This document shows positions 10,155 to 22,256 of a DNA stretch of 64,000 bases, piece after piece. Each line of letters starts with the position of its first letter. The first letter of the stretch is position 1. A program made the position numbers and the translations under genes. Below the pieces are notes generated by a model that was not told the DNA's origin, ran no database searches, and saw only the letters and a program-made list of their open reading frames with translations. Source of the stretch: Thinopyrum elongatum (taxonomy: Eukaryota; Streptophyta; Magnoliopsida; Poales; Poaceae); contig CM022299.1 in the NCBI GenBank assembly GCA_011799875.1, positions 33,438,755 through 33,502,754 of the forward strand. The letters are read 5' to 3'.

Positions 10155-12301
10155 ATGGAAATTACCACTGTAGATGTCCTTACTTTGATGGTACTAATTT
10201 TGCTAGTTGGAAGCATAAGATGAAAATGCATATTCTTGGACATAACCCCGCCGTTTGGTCTATTGTTTGTATTGGTTTGCAATGTAAATTCTTCGAAGAT
10301 GGAAGAGGACATAACAGCAGAAGAATTGAAGATGTTGCAATACAATGCTCAAGCTTGCAATATCCTCTTCAACTGATTGTGCCCCAAAGAATTCAACAAA
10401 ATCAGCCACATTGAGAATGCAAAGGAAATTTGGGATACTTTGGTTGATATGCACGAAGGTACCGAGTCCGTCAAGGAATCTAAATTGGATGTGCTTCAAA
10501 GTCAACTTGACAAGTTCAAAATGAAGGATGGTGAAGGAGTCGCTGAAATGTATTCTAGGCTTGCTCTCATCACAAATGAGATTGCCGGCTTAGGAAGTGA
10601 AGAGATGACTGACAGATTCATCATCAGGAAAATCCTAAGAGCCTTGGATGGAAAATATGATACCCTGTGCACTTTGATCCAAATGATGCCCAATTACAAA
10701 GATCTCAAGCCAACAGAAGGCATTGGTAGAATCGTTGCTCATGAGATGTCACTTAAAGATAAGGAAGAGCTTCACAACAAGTCTAGTGGTGCTTACAAAG
10801 TTCATGTGATGCCCCTACAATATCAAGTGAGAAACAAGCCTTCAATGAAGAATTGAGCCTAATGGTGAAGAACTTCAACAAGTTCTACAAGAGTAGAAGC
10901 AAAGAGAGAAGTTCCAAGCCAAGGTCCTACAATGACAAAAGTTCTTCTAGTCATGATCGCAATTGCTACAATTTTGGAAGACCCAGACATTACTCTAGTG
11001 AGTGCATAGCTCCCTACAAAAGAAGCGAAGACTCACCTAAAAGGAGAAGCAAAAGAGTGGAATCACCACCAAGAGAGAGAAGGAGTAGAGATGATCGTTA
11101 TGAACGAAGACCCTCTCGCAGAAGCAAGAATTCGCAAAGGAAGGACAAGTCATCAAAGAGCTACACAAGATGAAGACGTCAAGCTCATATTGGTGAATGG
11201 GTATCCGGTTCCAACTCCGACAACTACTTCGAGAGAAGTAATCACTCCGACTCCGAATATACTCAAGATGAAGGTGTTGCCGGTCTTGCACTTGTGTCAT
11301 CCAACTCCTACGACATATTTGACTCACCAAATGAAGGGATTGGAAGATGCTTCATGGCTAAAGGCCCCAAGGTATCACACCCCGAGTATGTTGATTTCAA
11401 TAGTGATGAAGATGATTTGCTAGGTGCTGATGATTTACATGTTGACAACTCTAGTGATGAAAACTATGATGAAATTGCTATTAATCATGCTAATCAAGAT
11501 GAAACGAATGACAACGATAAGAAGGAGATTGAGTGTCTAACTAAAGAACTAAACACTCTTAAGTTAGCTCATGAAACTACTTTAGAGGATCATTGAGAGC
11601 TTTTGAAGACTCATGAGAAGCTACGCTTTCAAAAGCTCAATCTAGAGCAAGAGCATGGGTTCTTAAAAGCAATCAATGATGATCTTCGTAAGAAAAGTTC
11701 TTCTTACATTGCCAAGTGTTTACTCTTGTCTACTTACATGCCACAAGTAAAATCTAGCAACAAGAGCAAGAAAGATTCTTCTTCTAGTAGTAACAATAAT
11801 CATGTTAAATCCAATGTTGTTGCTTCTAGTTGTACTCTTGATTCCACTAATGATTCTCTTGGCCAAGTTACACTTGAGCAAGAAAATAGCTTATTAAAGG
11901 GAATTATAGAGAAAGGTGTTTACAAGAGCCTTGCCGGAAGTAAGCAATTTGAGGAAATTGTACGTAAGCAAGGAAGGCACCGGAAGAATCAAGGTGTTGG
12001 TTTTGAACGCAAGTTCAATGCCAATGGAGTTGAGTGGGAGGAAGATCAATACCCCAAGTCGAAGTTTGTTCCTCAACAAGAGAAGTATGATCCCACTTCT
12101 TTCAAGGGAACACAGGCTCAAGATGATCTTCCACCTCAAGACCACAAGCTAAAAGGCAAGGACAAGCTTCAAGAAGAGATTGGTGCATTTGAAGAAGCTC
12201 CAAAGGACTTGGTCAAGTGGGTTCCCAAGACTACATCAAGTACGACTACAACTCCAAGGATCCCCATCAAGTTGATGTGGGTCCCAAAGAAGAAGAACTA
12301 G
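10155..12301 (+). pseudogene. Copia gag remnant (UBN2-type capsid region and broken zinc knuckle)
   Basis: An ATG at 10155 opens the gag but loses frame within about 30 bases. The capsid region is then readable at 10377-10856: a UBN2-type segment with KEIWDTLVDMHEG and later KFKMKDGEGVAEMYSRL. A zinc knuckle follows at about 10960-11000, reading CYNF....HYSSEC, where the second cysteine is replaced by Phe. The frame changes again near 10853 and 11294 and is stopped by TGA at 11594. The tail (11603-12301) is a lysine/serine-rich coiled segment ending WVPKKKN, which in related elements leads into pol; here nothing follows. Gag would package the RNA. This copy should not make a functional protein. 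Confidence 0.75.
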
Positions 12302-14047
12302 AGAGTTCTTCAGGGTGACTCCGCCAACATACTTCACTCATATTCATTTTTGGCAAGGACAAGTGCAATCAACTTTCACATCTTGCACTAGTTCAAGGAG
12401 TCACAAACCCTCTTGTTGGTAAGACAAGGGACAAGGTAACCTAATGCTTTCATGGACAACATCATATGTGTATTTCACTCTATGTCTATGGATATGCGTG
12501 TATGTTCCTTGTGGGACTAACCCATGTAGGTATTGAAAGTGCAACTCACTCCAATGGATTGCTCCAAATGATCTACATCAACATTGAGCATCTACATCTT
12601 CAACACCTACATGAAGTCATCATCGACAAAACCCAAGGTTAGTTCATCCCTCTTAGGGGGGATATCACATCTAGGGGGGCTTTGCTCTAAAAATTGAGCT
12701 AAACCAACTCTAATGGTGTGAACACAACAATGCTTTATGTAAAAGTGGTAACCCCACTTGTGCTTAAACGATGAGTATGAGCTATGATCAAATGTTCTCA
12801 TTTGACTCCTAAGTCAATATACTCATATATAGATGATCTAGTCATCGCCAATTGCTTGATAGATGCTAGAGTGTTTATGCATGTTTTGCCACATGTTTCA
12901 TTTGCTATCTTATTGTGTGAGCATGTTGGTTGCATATTTTTCCCATTCGAGGACATCCATTTGTTGCTTTGATTGTTTGGCTTTTCTTCTTGCCAAATGG
13001 ATGGACAAGAATGCCTAAGTACTCCCTCTAGCTATATATGCTTTTCTCGTCTCAAACTCTATTCATGCTACATCACAAAGTTTGATCAAGTCAAATTCGG
13101 ACCCTCCGAGTGAGGAGCACTCAGAGCCACCGATCCGTCAAGGGCTTAAACTTCCAAAACCTCTTAATGGCTTTCGATCTGACCGATTCAATACTTTCGG
13201 TCTCACCGAAATCATTGAGATGATCTAGGTTTTCACCTCGGTGTAACCGATTAGAACAGTTCGGTCTCACCGAGTTGTAGTAACCGCTTGTGATTCTGCA
13301 TATCGGTGCCAGCGAGTCGTTCCACTCGGTCACACCGACAGTGACTGGGTATATATATCCGCGGGTTGAATTTTGGAAATTTCTTCATAGCACTCGACTG
13401 CGCCTGCCCAGCTCTGCCGCCCCCTTGGTCTCCGGATCATCTCCGTCGTCGCCAGCGCCCTCCTGCCGTTGGTCTCCGCTGCCGTCAACGGGAATCTCAG
13501 CCACCGTTGTCGCCGTAGCAAGTTCGTCGCCGAGTTAGGGTACGGACTCGATCTCTTTGTGCTATCTTTAAGTCCGATACCTGCACAAAGATCAATGCCA
13601 TGTTTCTAGCCACGATTGAGATCATTCTATCCACCCAAAACTTCCTCTAGATTAGTTTTCATATAAAAACATAGGGTTAGGTTTTTGCCGAACTCATCTC
13701 GGACCGACCGATTTGAAGTATTCGGTCTCACCGATTTGGCCCAGGCCATTGCACATGTACTACTCGATCTGACCGAAGTGTACGAATCGGTGTGACCGAG
13801 TTCACTTTCTCTGTGAAACCCTAGCATCTCGGAGTCACCGGACTGCGTCTCGGTCTGACCGAAATCGCGTGTTTAGACTCTAAAGTTGCTTCGGTGTCAC
13901 CGAGTTTGTCATATCGGTAGCTCCGAAATGCCTTCTGCAGAAAACTAAAATTAAGTTTTTGAGTCAACTTTTTGCAAAAAATAGTTGTACTTTGTGATGC
14001 TCATCTACTCTACCTATACCTATCTATTCACAAGGTCAGTGTCAGAG
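12302..14047 (+). other. Copia interior spacer with LTR-like symmetric motifs, in place of pol
   Basis: This 1.7-kb segment lies exactly where integrase, reverse transcriptase and RNase H should be. No such motif appears in any frame. From about 13170 to 13930 it carries repeated CGGTCTCACCGA-type motifs like those of the LTR, plus a TATATATAT stretch at about 13350. The region may hold promoter activity for the extra ORF downstream, but that is inference. Confidence 0.6.
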
Positions 14048-16145
14048 ATGTCAGACAACAGTGATAGTCAGAACAGGTCAGAGGAGCAGGTAAACCTCAG
14101 TGAGGGCACTAGTCCCTCCAACAGCAGTTATGATGAGGGCAGTAGAAGTACCCCAAGCAGTTTGCCTAAGGCTGCAACTAGGCAAAGGAAGAAGAGAACC
14201 TCAGATTCTGAAGATGAGGACTTTGTTGTTGATGATGAGGTGACTTCAAAGAAGAAAGTTCTGAAGAAGGAGTATGCTGCTGCTACTGCCATCAAGCCTG
14301 GCATGAAGAAGAAAGCTCCTGCCAATGTCAAAAGCCAGAGCCTCCACTCAGGAAACCATGGAGTTCACTCTTGAACCAAGAGAGGATGAGGCTGCTGGAG
14401 GTAAGAAAAGGAAGGAGAGAGTCGGGAAGACCATTGCCAGGGTCATTGGCAAACCTTCGATGATGAGAGAGTCTGATGAAGATGAAGAGGAGGAAGAGCC
14501 AGTTCCAAAGTCTCATAAGCTTGTGGGAGATGCAATGAAATCTGGGGCTACTTCATCTAAGCCCAAGACAGCTCCCAAGCCATCTGCTCAAGCTCAAGCT
14601 ACAAAACCAACAGCACCCAAGAGATCCACCAGACACATTTCAGCCGCAGAGAAGAACAAGGCCCCAGTTCCTGAAGTTCATGAGGATGAGGAGCAGCAAG
14701 TGCTCAGAAAGCTTAAACCAAAAATTCTAGATCATGATGACAATCATCCAGTTGCTGAGAATATGAAATTGATAAAGGATGCAGGTCTCAGACTGTGGAG
14801 ACAGACAGACCCATATGCTGTGAGGAGAAGGACTGCTGTGGACTATAGATTTCACACCAAAGAGCAGCAAGATTTTTATGAGACAGTTCTTTTGGACAAG
14901 AAGCCCATAGTAAGTGACATGAGATGGGTTGATTGGAAATTCATTGATGAGAATGAAGATTACTTCCCAGGAGTTCATGAGAGTCTCAGGATGAACGGAG
15001 TTGACACTTTTATTGGACAAAAGTTGACAAAATGGAATGATGAGATGGTCATGCAAATTTATTCAACTGCCCACTTCTATCCGGATGGCAAGATAGTCTG
15101 GATGACTGAAGGCACAAGGTACCAATCATCAATTGCAGAATGGGCAAAGTTGATAAATACCCCTGAAGAAGCTGAAGATGACACAGATGTCTATGGCAAG
15201 CCCAGGAAAGATCACAACTCCATGGCTCATATGTACAAGGAAATCCCTGATAATGCCTTGGAGACTCACAAGTTTGGCTCCATCTACTATCTGCTGTCAG
15301 GATTGACCACTATAAACACTATATTGAGGCACACTCTGTTGCCCAAATCAGGAGATCATAGGATGATCCGTGGTCATTCAATCAACCTGCTGCATATGTT
15401 TGATGTGCCTGAGAAGTTGAAGGTGATGAGTTTGCTTGTTGAAACTATCAAGAGAACTGCTCCTGACCAGAAGAGGTCATGTGGATATGCCCCCCATATT
15501 CAGATGCTCATCAACTCCAAGATGGGGACAGGCACATATCTACTGGACAAAGAGCACATTCCCCTGAGGCCAGACTTTGAGGACAATGTTGTTGTCATGG
15601 ATGCATCACATCCTACTTCTGTAGAGGCTAAGGAGAAGCGAGAGAAAGCTAAGGCAGCAAAGACTTCCAAGATGCCAGATGTCTCAGCTGTCAATCTCAA
15701 GACCAAGCAAGATCAACTCAGTTATTTGCTTGAGGCTACCATGAGAATAGAGAAAGGACTAGCCACCCTGACTCAAAATCAAGAGAGTCTTGAGAGGATC
15801 ATTGAAACTAAATTTTATGAACTAGACTTGAAGGTCACGGAGATTCAGACCACCGTTGAGCATCTTCAAGAAGAGGCAGAGGACAGGAAGGGAAGAGCTA
15901 CCACTGATGCATTTCATAGAGTGCCAAGAGCACAAAGGTCTGTAGCCGAGCCAATTGTCGGAGACTCCAGAGCTACTGCTTCAGCACCTGCAGCAACTGC
16001 CACTGTTGCACCTCCAGTTGCAACCCCTCCAGCTCCTCAGACATCTTCAGAAGCTTTTGTTGAAGGACTCCTCTCCACGCCATCTACGCACACCGGAGCC
16101 ACCAGCCAGAAGACCACTTCAGGAGCTCCCGGAGATCATGCCTAG
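14048..16145 (+). pseudogene. Copia extra ORF ('putative plant transposon protein' domain), one frameshift
   Basis: The frame starts at ATG 14048 (MSDNSDSQ...), with an acidic/serine-rich and then lysine-rich low-complexity N-terminus. It shifts by one base near 14330, then stays open to 16145 (about 600 residues). The central part, roughly residues 200-450, contains WRQTDPYAVRRR, RWVDWKFIDEN, STAHFYPDGKIVWMTEG and LPKSGDHRMIRGHSINLLHM. This resembles the putative plant transposon protein domain seen in the extra ORF of grass copia elements. A coiled coil follows (about residues 480-530) and then a Pro/Thr/Ala-rich tail. No transmembrane segment is evident, so an envelope role is not supported. 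It is the best preserved frame in the element, with a single break. Confidence 0.7.
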
Positions 16146-16674
16146 AGTGCCGCATAGCACTATTCATTTTCAAGCTTTTTGGTAACTTGTTGCCAAAGGG
16201 GGAGAAAGTGTATAGATCTTAGGCTTCAAGAGAGAGAGAGAGAGAGTGTGTTTTGCTTTTGTTTACCTCTCTTGCTACTTGATATTTGTTCGTTTGGTTG
16301 CTACAATATTTGTGCTTATGTGTGAGATACTCCTATGATCATGTGTTTGATCATATTATGCCTTAATGTGTGCTTGAATGATGATATCTTCATACTTATG
16401 CATGATCAATCATATTTGCCTTGGTGATGAGTGCATATTCTTTACATTCTATCATTTTGAGCGCTCCACCAAGATGTATGTGACATGGAAGAGTAACCCA
16501 TGTTCCTAATTGATTGTGCATTTGCATTCAAAAGCAAATTTTAAATAATGCACAAATTTAGGGGGAGCTCTTGCTTATCACATACTTCTCAAAGCGATGA
16601 TGTATTTCATTTACATTATCATTTGTCGAAGCTTTGATCTATATGTTGTCATCAATTACCAAAAACGGGGAGAT
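16146..16674 (+). other. Copia 3' untranslated region and polypurine tract
   Basis: Non-coding sequence begins with a GA repeat near 16230 and carries the GGGGGAGCTC and GGGGGAGA stretches common in copia 3' regions. It ends in a purine-rich tract, AAAAACGGGGAGA, directly before the 3' LTR at 16675. That is the expected position for priming of plus-strand synthesis. Confidence 0.7.
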
Positions 16675-18330
16675 TGAAAATGCAACTAATCCCCGGGTGG
16701 TTTTGGTAATTCATAACAACATATAGCTCATTGAACTAATATCTATTCAAGTTAAATATTTCAGAAAGTTCAATGATTGGCATGGCATGGACTAGAGATG
16801 TGGACCCCTCAAAATGCTAAGGACAAAGATTGGCAAAAGCTCAAGACTCTTCATTTCTACTTTAGTGATCCAAGATCACATTGAATCCATAGGAAAAGCC
16901 AATACTATTAAAAGGGGATGAGGTGTTGCTTAATGGTCTACTTGCTCAAAGTGCTTAGTGATATGCTCCAAAGCCCTCAACCACTTTCTCAATTCCAAAT
17001 ATGTCCAAGGCCTAAAGTAAAACTCGGCCCTACCGATTTGATCTATCCGGCACCACCGAGTTCCTTTGACATAGCCACTGCTAGAAACCCTAATCAGTTC
17101 GGTCTCACTGATAGGGATTTCGGTCTCACCGAGATGGGATTGCAAACTCTCTGTTTCCCTTCGTAACGTTTCGGTCTCACCGAAATGAGCGATCAGTCCC
17201 ACCGAGTTCGCAATGAAACTCTCTGTTTCCCTTCGAAACATTTCGGTCTCAGCAAAATGAGTGGTCGGTCCCACCGAGTTTGCCTGACCAACTCTCTGTT
17301 TGCTCATTGCTGAAATCGGTCCCACCGAGTTCATGCAAATTGGTTACACCGAGATGAGGTTTTGCCCTAACCCTAGCACATCGGTCCCACCGAGTTGATC
17401 ATGTCGGTCCCACCGAGAATCCTAACGTTCACATTTTGAACAGAATCGGTCTCACCGAGTTCACCTATTCAGTCTGACCGAGTTGGGTCAAATGTGTGTA
17501 ATTGTTAGATTTTGTGTGGAGGCTATATATACCCCTCCACCCACTTCTCTATCCAAGAGAGAGCCATCAGAATGTGCCTACACTTCCACTACTCATTTTC
17601 TGAGAGAGAACCACCTACTCATGTTTTGAGACCAAGACATTCCAATTCTACCACAAGAATCTTGATCTCTAGCCTTCCCCAAGTTGCTTTCCACTCAAAT
17701 CGTCTTTCCACCATAGCCAAATCTATGAGAGAGAGTTGAGTGTTGGGGAGACTATCATTTGAAGCACAAGAGCAAGGAGTTCATCATCAACACACCATCT
17801 ATTACCTTTTGGAGAGTGGTGTCTCCTAGATTGGTTAGGTGTCACTTGGGAGCCTCCGACAAGATTGTGGAGTTGAACCAAGGAGTTTGTAAGGGCAAGG
17901 AGATCGCCTACTTCGTGAAGATCTACCCGAGTGAAGCAAGTCCTTCGTGGGCGATGGCCATGGTGGGATAGACAAGGTTGCTTCTTCGTGGACCCTTCGT
18001 GGGTGGAGCCTTCCGTGGACTCGCGCAACCGTTACCCTTCGTGGGTTGAAGTCTCCATCAATGTGAATTTACAATAGCACCACCTATCGGGACCACGCCA
18101 AAAATCTTCGTGTCTACATTGCATTTGCCTTCTCCAAACCCTTCCCTTTTCTATCATATGCAATGTTTTTCTTTCCGCTGCTACACTCTTAGAATTGCAT
18201 GTGTAGGTTGATTGCTTGACTTGTGCTGAGTTGCTAAAATCTGCCAAGACGTAAAATTGGGAAAAGGCTAGATTTTTATTTGGTCAAGTAGTCTAATCAC
18301 ACCCCCTCTAGACCTACTTTCGATCCTACA
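16675..18330 (+). repeat. 3' LTR of the copia element
   Basis: This 1656-bp LTR starts TGAAAATGCAACT and ends GATCCTACA. It aligns end to end with the 5' LTR, including the cluster of symmetric motifs. AGTAT follows directly at 18331. Confidence 0.92.
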
Positions 18331-18335
18331 AGTAT

Positions 18336-21205
18336 ACATCCCTTAGCGTTCGCTTCCTCTCCTTCTTCGGTATATGGGTTACGTAGATCATGTTTACCAT
18401 CTTGACTTCGGAGGGGAAGGGTTTCTGGCGTCCACTATTCGGCTTGCGGCGCTCATCATTGTCCTCGATGCGTGGGCTTTTGCCTGGGTCTTCGGCGTTG
18501 AGCTTGCCAGCCTGCTTTATCACCCAACAATTACGGTTGGAGTGGTTGGCAGGTTTTTCGGACGTGCCATGGATCGGGCAGGGCCTGTCCAAAATTGTGT
18601 CTAGCCTGGACGGGCCATCACTGTTGCCTTTAGGGGCCTTTTTGCATTGTCCGGGCTTCGAGTTTTGGAATTCGGCATTTAATGCCGTATCCTCACCTTC
18701 ACCATCATTGTAGCGACGTTTGTTCTTGCCGCGTCGCGGCTTTCCGTTTCCTTCCCGGACTTCAGAAGTACCAGGGTTATCGGGATTAGTGGTTTTACGA
18801 GCAAGCCAACTATCCTCGTGTGCGCAAAAGCGGGTCATGAGAGAAGTAAGGGCTGCCATGGTTCATGGTTTATCTTGGCCGAGCTGCCTTATGAGCCATT
18901 CATCCCTGACACTATGCTTGAAGGCGGCCAAGGCTTCAGTGTCTGGACAGTCGACAATATGGTTTTTCTTGGTGAGGAATCGGTTCCAGAACTGTCGGGC
19001 AGATTCTCCGTGTTGTTGCGTAATGCGATTTAGGTCGTCGGCGTCCGGGGGCCGGACATAGGTGCCCTAAAAGTTTGCTCGAAAAGCGTCCTCCAGCTCT
19101 TCCCAACAACCTATAGAGTCTTCGGGGAGGCTGTTCAACCAGTGCCGAGCTAGGCCTTTGAGCTTTAGCGGCAAGTATTTAATGGCGTGGAGGTCATCTC
19201 CTCGTGCCATGTGCATGTGGAGGAGGAAATCCTCTATCCATACGGCTGGATCTGTGGTTCCATCGTATGATTCAATGTTCACAGGCTTGAAGCCTTCCGA
19301 GAATTGGTGTTGCATTACCCTCTCTGTGAAGCATAAGGGGTGTGCGGCGCCCCTGGCTCGGGCTATGTCGCGTTGGAGGTCTTCGGTCCTCCGAATATGC
19401 TGCTGTTCCCGGATTATATCATTTTGGTTTACCCGATCATAGTATACTTACCGGTAAGCGGGCGAGTCTTGCCTGGGTCCGTAAATGGACCTGGGGCGAC
19501 CTCCCCTAGCGTCTAGGTCATGGCGAAGGTCGTACTCATAAGTGGGCCGTGCTTGATCCTTGCCGTAACGGCGAGGTGGGATGGCTGGGTGTTCGACCTC
19601 GTCAGCTTCTCTGTCCCGTCCTCTAGGGGGACGGTTCGGCTGTTCGGCTCATGTGTATGTTGGACGTGTTGGCTCTAAGGCTTCATCATCAAACTGGGGC
19701 AGCAATTTTCGCTTAGGATAGCTCTTAACTTGCTGTTCGTGGCCGTGTCCTTCTTCTGCAGCTAGGACTTTGGTCCACCACTCATTGAGGGTGCCTTGTT
19801 CGGCCTTGATTTTGCGCTTCTGTTTCTTCAGGCTGCGGGCGGTGGCTAAAAGCCTCCACTTGAACCTTTCCTGCTCCAGAACGTCTTTGGGGACGATAAA
19901 GTGGTCCTCCCCGAGAATTGCCTCCTCTTCAGAGAGTGGGAGGTAGTTGCTATCCTCGGAGTCTTCGCGGCCTTCCGCGTTGAGCGGGTCCTCCTGCCCC
20001 GCAGGGTCATCCTGGTAATGCTAGTTGGCTGCGGCTCCGGCGGGGTCATCCATATTATTCTCAGTGTCGTTCTCTGCCGAGTCTATGTTGCTCGTATGGC
20101 TTCGGCGTGGCTTTGACCGGCGGTGTTGTTTTCGTCGTTTGGGCGGCTCATCTCTGGGCCTGCCTCTATCCTGATTTGGAGTGCCATCGCCGTCTTTGGG
20201 GGTGTCCACCATGTAAATATCGTAGGTGGACGTGGCCGTCCAGCGACCCGTGACGGGGGGACCGACCTCAGTATAAGCCGTGGTTACGTCCTCCTCGTCC
20301 ATGTATTCGGGATTCTCAGAATTGTAGTCTAACATATCGGTTAAATCATCGATAGTTGCTACCAAATGGGTGGTGGGTGGGGCACAAAATTCCCTGTCGA
20401 ACGCCTCAAAGGGCTGGTTATTGAAGGCGGAGGGCCGGTTCTCCTGGATGGTCATTTTCTGAATCCTGTCCAGCGCCTCGTTCAACATATCGAGGGTTAC
20501 CGGGGTTGAGGGCTCTAGGCCGGACCTTGTGGTGACGAAGCGGAGGTCGGTCTGTGACTCAACCGATCCTTAGCTCCGGACAGACCTATCTTCAGGGTTC
20601 GGGACCGAAGCCTTGAGAGGCACCGGATTGTCCTCGGAAACTGAGGGTGTGCTTTGACCCTCTCGTGCACCTTCCACGCAGATTTTTAAGGTTGGGTCAT
20701 TTTGGGTCGGGGGTGACCCCTAGCCGTTATTCGCCGAATCAGGGTGCGGGCTCGAAGCCAGCAGGGTATTGCGTGGGAGGAGCTGGGCCGAGATTGAATC
20801 TTGGCCTCCGTCCTCTGGTTCTTCCTCGAGGGCCGGGGATAAATCATCCGCCGATGTAGGTTCGGTTGACAGTGGGGTGAGGTCCCCTCTCTCAAGGAGT
20901 ACTTCCTTGCTCAAAGCCTTTTGGTAGACTGGGGCCGATTCGCAGATCGGATCGGAGGTGTATGCCCGAGCAGGCGCGGCAAGGCCTGCGGTGGTGATGA
21001 ATCCGGTGAAAACCAAATCCCCCCGCGCGTTAGTGACGTACTCCAGATTGCCGAATTGAATCTGGTGTTCAGGAGCGAAGTTATCGACCTGGCCCTGACG
21101 GTCGGTTGGATCAGCATGCAGCACGATGCTGCCAAAAGCGAAGAGTTGTCCAGGGACGAAGAGGTCCATGGAACTGATGTCCTCTGCAAAGACTAGGCGA
21201 GCCAT
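18336..21205 (-). pseudogene. Gypsy gag polyprotein, N-terminal part, frameshifted
   Basis: The minus-strand start MARLVFAEDISS at 21205 follows the primer-site region just inside the right LTR. Pieces in order are an N-terminal segment (21205-20720), an acidic/basic linker (20488-19846, two frames), a Retrotrans_gag block (19315-19067) with SYDGTTDPAVWIEDFLLHM and RHWLNSLPEDSI, and a nucleic-acid-binding region (18859-18336) with CPIHGTSEKPANHSNRNCW, the C..H....H....C-like knuckle typical of this gypsy group. Stops and frameshifts separate the pieces. The frame is cut at 18336 by the copia insertion; the protease continues it at 8402. Gag would form the particle shell. Confidence 0.75.
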
Positions 21206-21252
21206 CGATCCTTCCGGCGATCCAAGAGCGGAACTCTCAATGAAAGCACCAA

Positions 21253-21686
21253 TGTCGATGTCAAAACCGGCAGACCTCGTGGTAGGGGGTCCCGAGCTGT
21301 GGATCTAGGATCAATGGGTAACAGGGGACGACGAATATAGTGTTTACCCAGGTTCGGGCCCTCTCGAAGAGGTAAAACCCTACGTCCTGCTTGATTGTAT
21401 TGAATATATGATGGAGTTTACAGAGTAGATCTACCTCGAGATCAGCATGAGCTAAACCCTAGGCTATGAGGTGATGAATATACCTCTAACCCTAATGACT
21501 ACAACCCTTGGTTTATATAGACACCGATAGGGTTAGGGTTACCGAAGATAGATTACAATCAGAGGGAAAGAGATCTCGTCCACTTTTAACTTGGAGGGCA
21601 CACCACGGCTTCAAAGGTCTCCGGTCATCACACGGCTCCACCAGTCCGGCCCATGTACAATGGGCCGTCGCCCCGAGGACCCCTTA
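21253..21686 (-). repeat. Right LTR of the gypsy element, first part
   Basis: This is the first 434 bp of the functional 5' LTR for gag-pol, colinear with 2247-2680. It is interrupted at CCCCTTA/CACTAG by the CACTA element. The remaining 16 bp are at 41823-41838. Confidence 0.85.
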
Positions 21687-21900
21687 CACTAGTAGAAAAA
21701 GGCCCATTTGTCCCGGTTCCAGAGGCCCATTTGTCCCGGTTCTGGAACCGGGACTAAAGGGTCCGGACTAAAGCCCAATACCTTTAGTCCCGGTTCGCCT
21801 ACGAACCAGGATAGATGGGGCTCCACATGGCCACTGCGGCTTGCCCAGGCAGGTGGGCCTTTTGTCCCGGTTGGTAGCACCAACCGGGACCAAAAAGCCT
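21687..21900. repeat. CACTA subterminal repeats, 3' end
   Basis: Direct and inverted copies of GTCCCGGTT / AACCGGGAC are spaced a few tens of bases apart, for example at about 21714, 21737, 21787, 21864 and 21881. In En/Spm-like elements such repeats bind the element's TnpA-like protein. Confidence 0.8.
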
Positions 21901-22256
21901 CCACGCGTCAGCAGTTCAGGGGCTGGGGTTTTTGTTTTTTTTTTAAAGGGGGGGAGGGGTTTGGGGGTTTTGTAGGGTATATATTGTGTTAGCTAGGTAA
22001 TAGAGAGAAGTGACCTCTCTTATCTCCGTGCTTGGTTGACGCTACGTACTATACATATAGAGAGAACTCGCGACACGCTAGCTAGTAAGGAAATGAAGGA
22101 AACCATTAAGTATACAAGATCGTCATGAACATATATATATACAGAGAGAAGTGATCGACCTCCTCCTTCTCCGAGAGATTGGTCGAACAACAAGTTTTCG
22201 TATATCTAACCGATGCTACTAGCTACATATATACAATATAAGATCTCTTACAATCC

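Larger units (their letters stand above)
8403..18330 (+). mobile_element. Copia-type (Maximus/SIRE-like) LTR retrotransposon without pol
   Basis: The element is bounded by the 5-bp duplication AGTAT (8398-8402 and 18331-18335). LTRs of 1655 and 1656 bp begin TGAAA and end CCTACA. A primer site, TGGTATCAGAGC (10060-10071), matches the 3' end of initiator tRNA-Met, and a purine-rich tract ending AAAAACGGGGAGA precedes the 3' LTR. The interior holds a frameshifted gag (10155-12301) and an extra ORF (14048-16145), but no integrase, reverse transcriptase or RNase H. Five differences, mostly transitions, are visible in the first 150 LTR positions. The extra downstream ORF resembles the SIRE/Maximus lineage, but this is recalled from family architecture, not searched. 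It lies inside the older gypsy element, between gag and protease. Confidence 0.9.

Noticed and set aside
14048..16145. Envelope-like gene of the copia element
   Set aside because: No signal peptide or transmembrane segment can be seen. The protein is charged with a coiled coil, so an envelope role is not supported.
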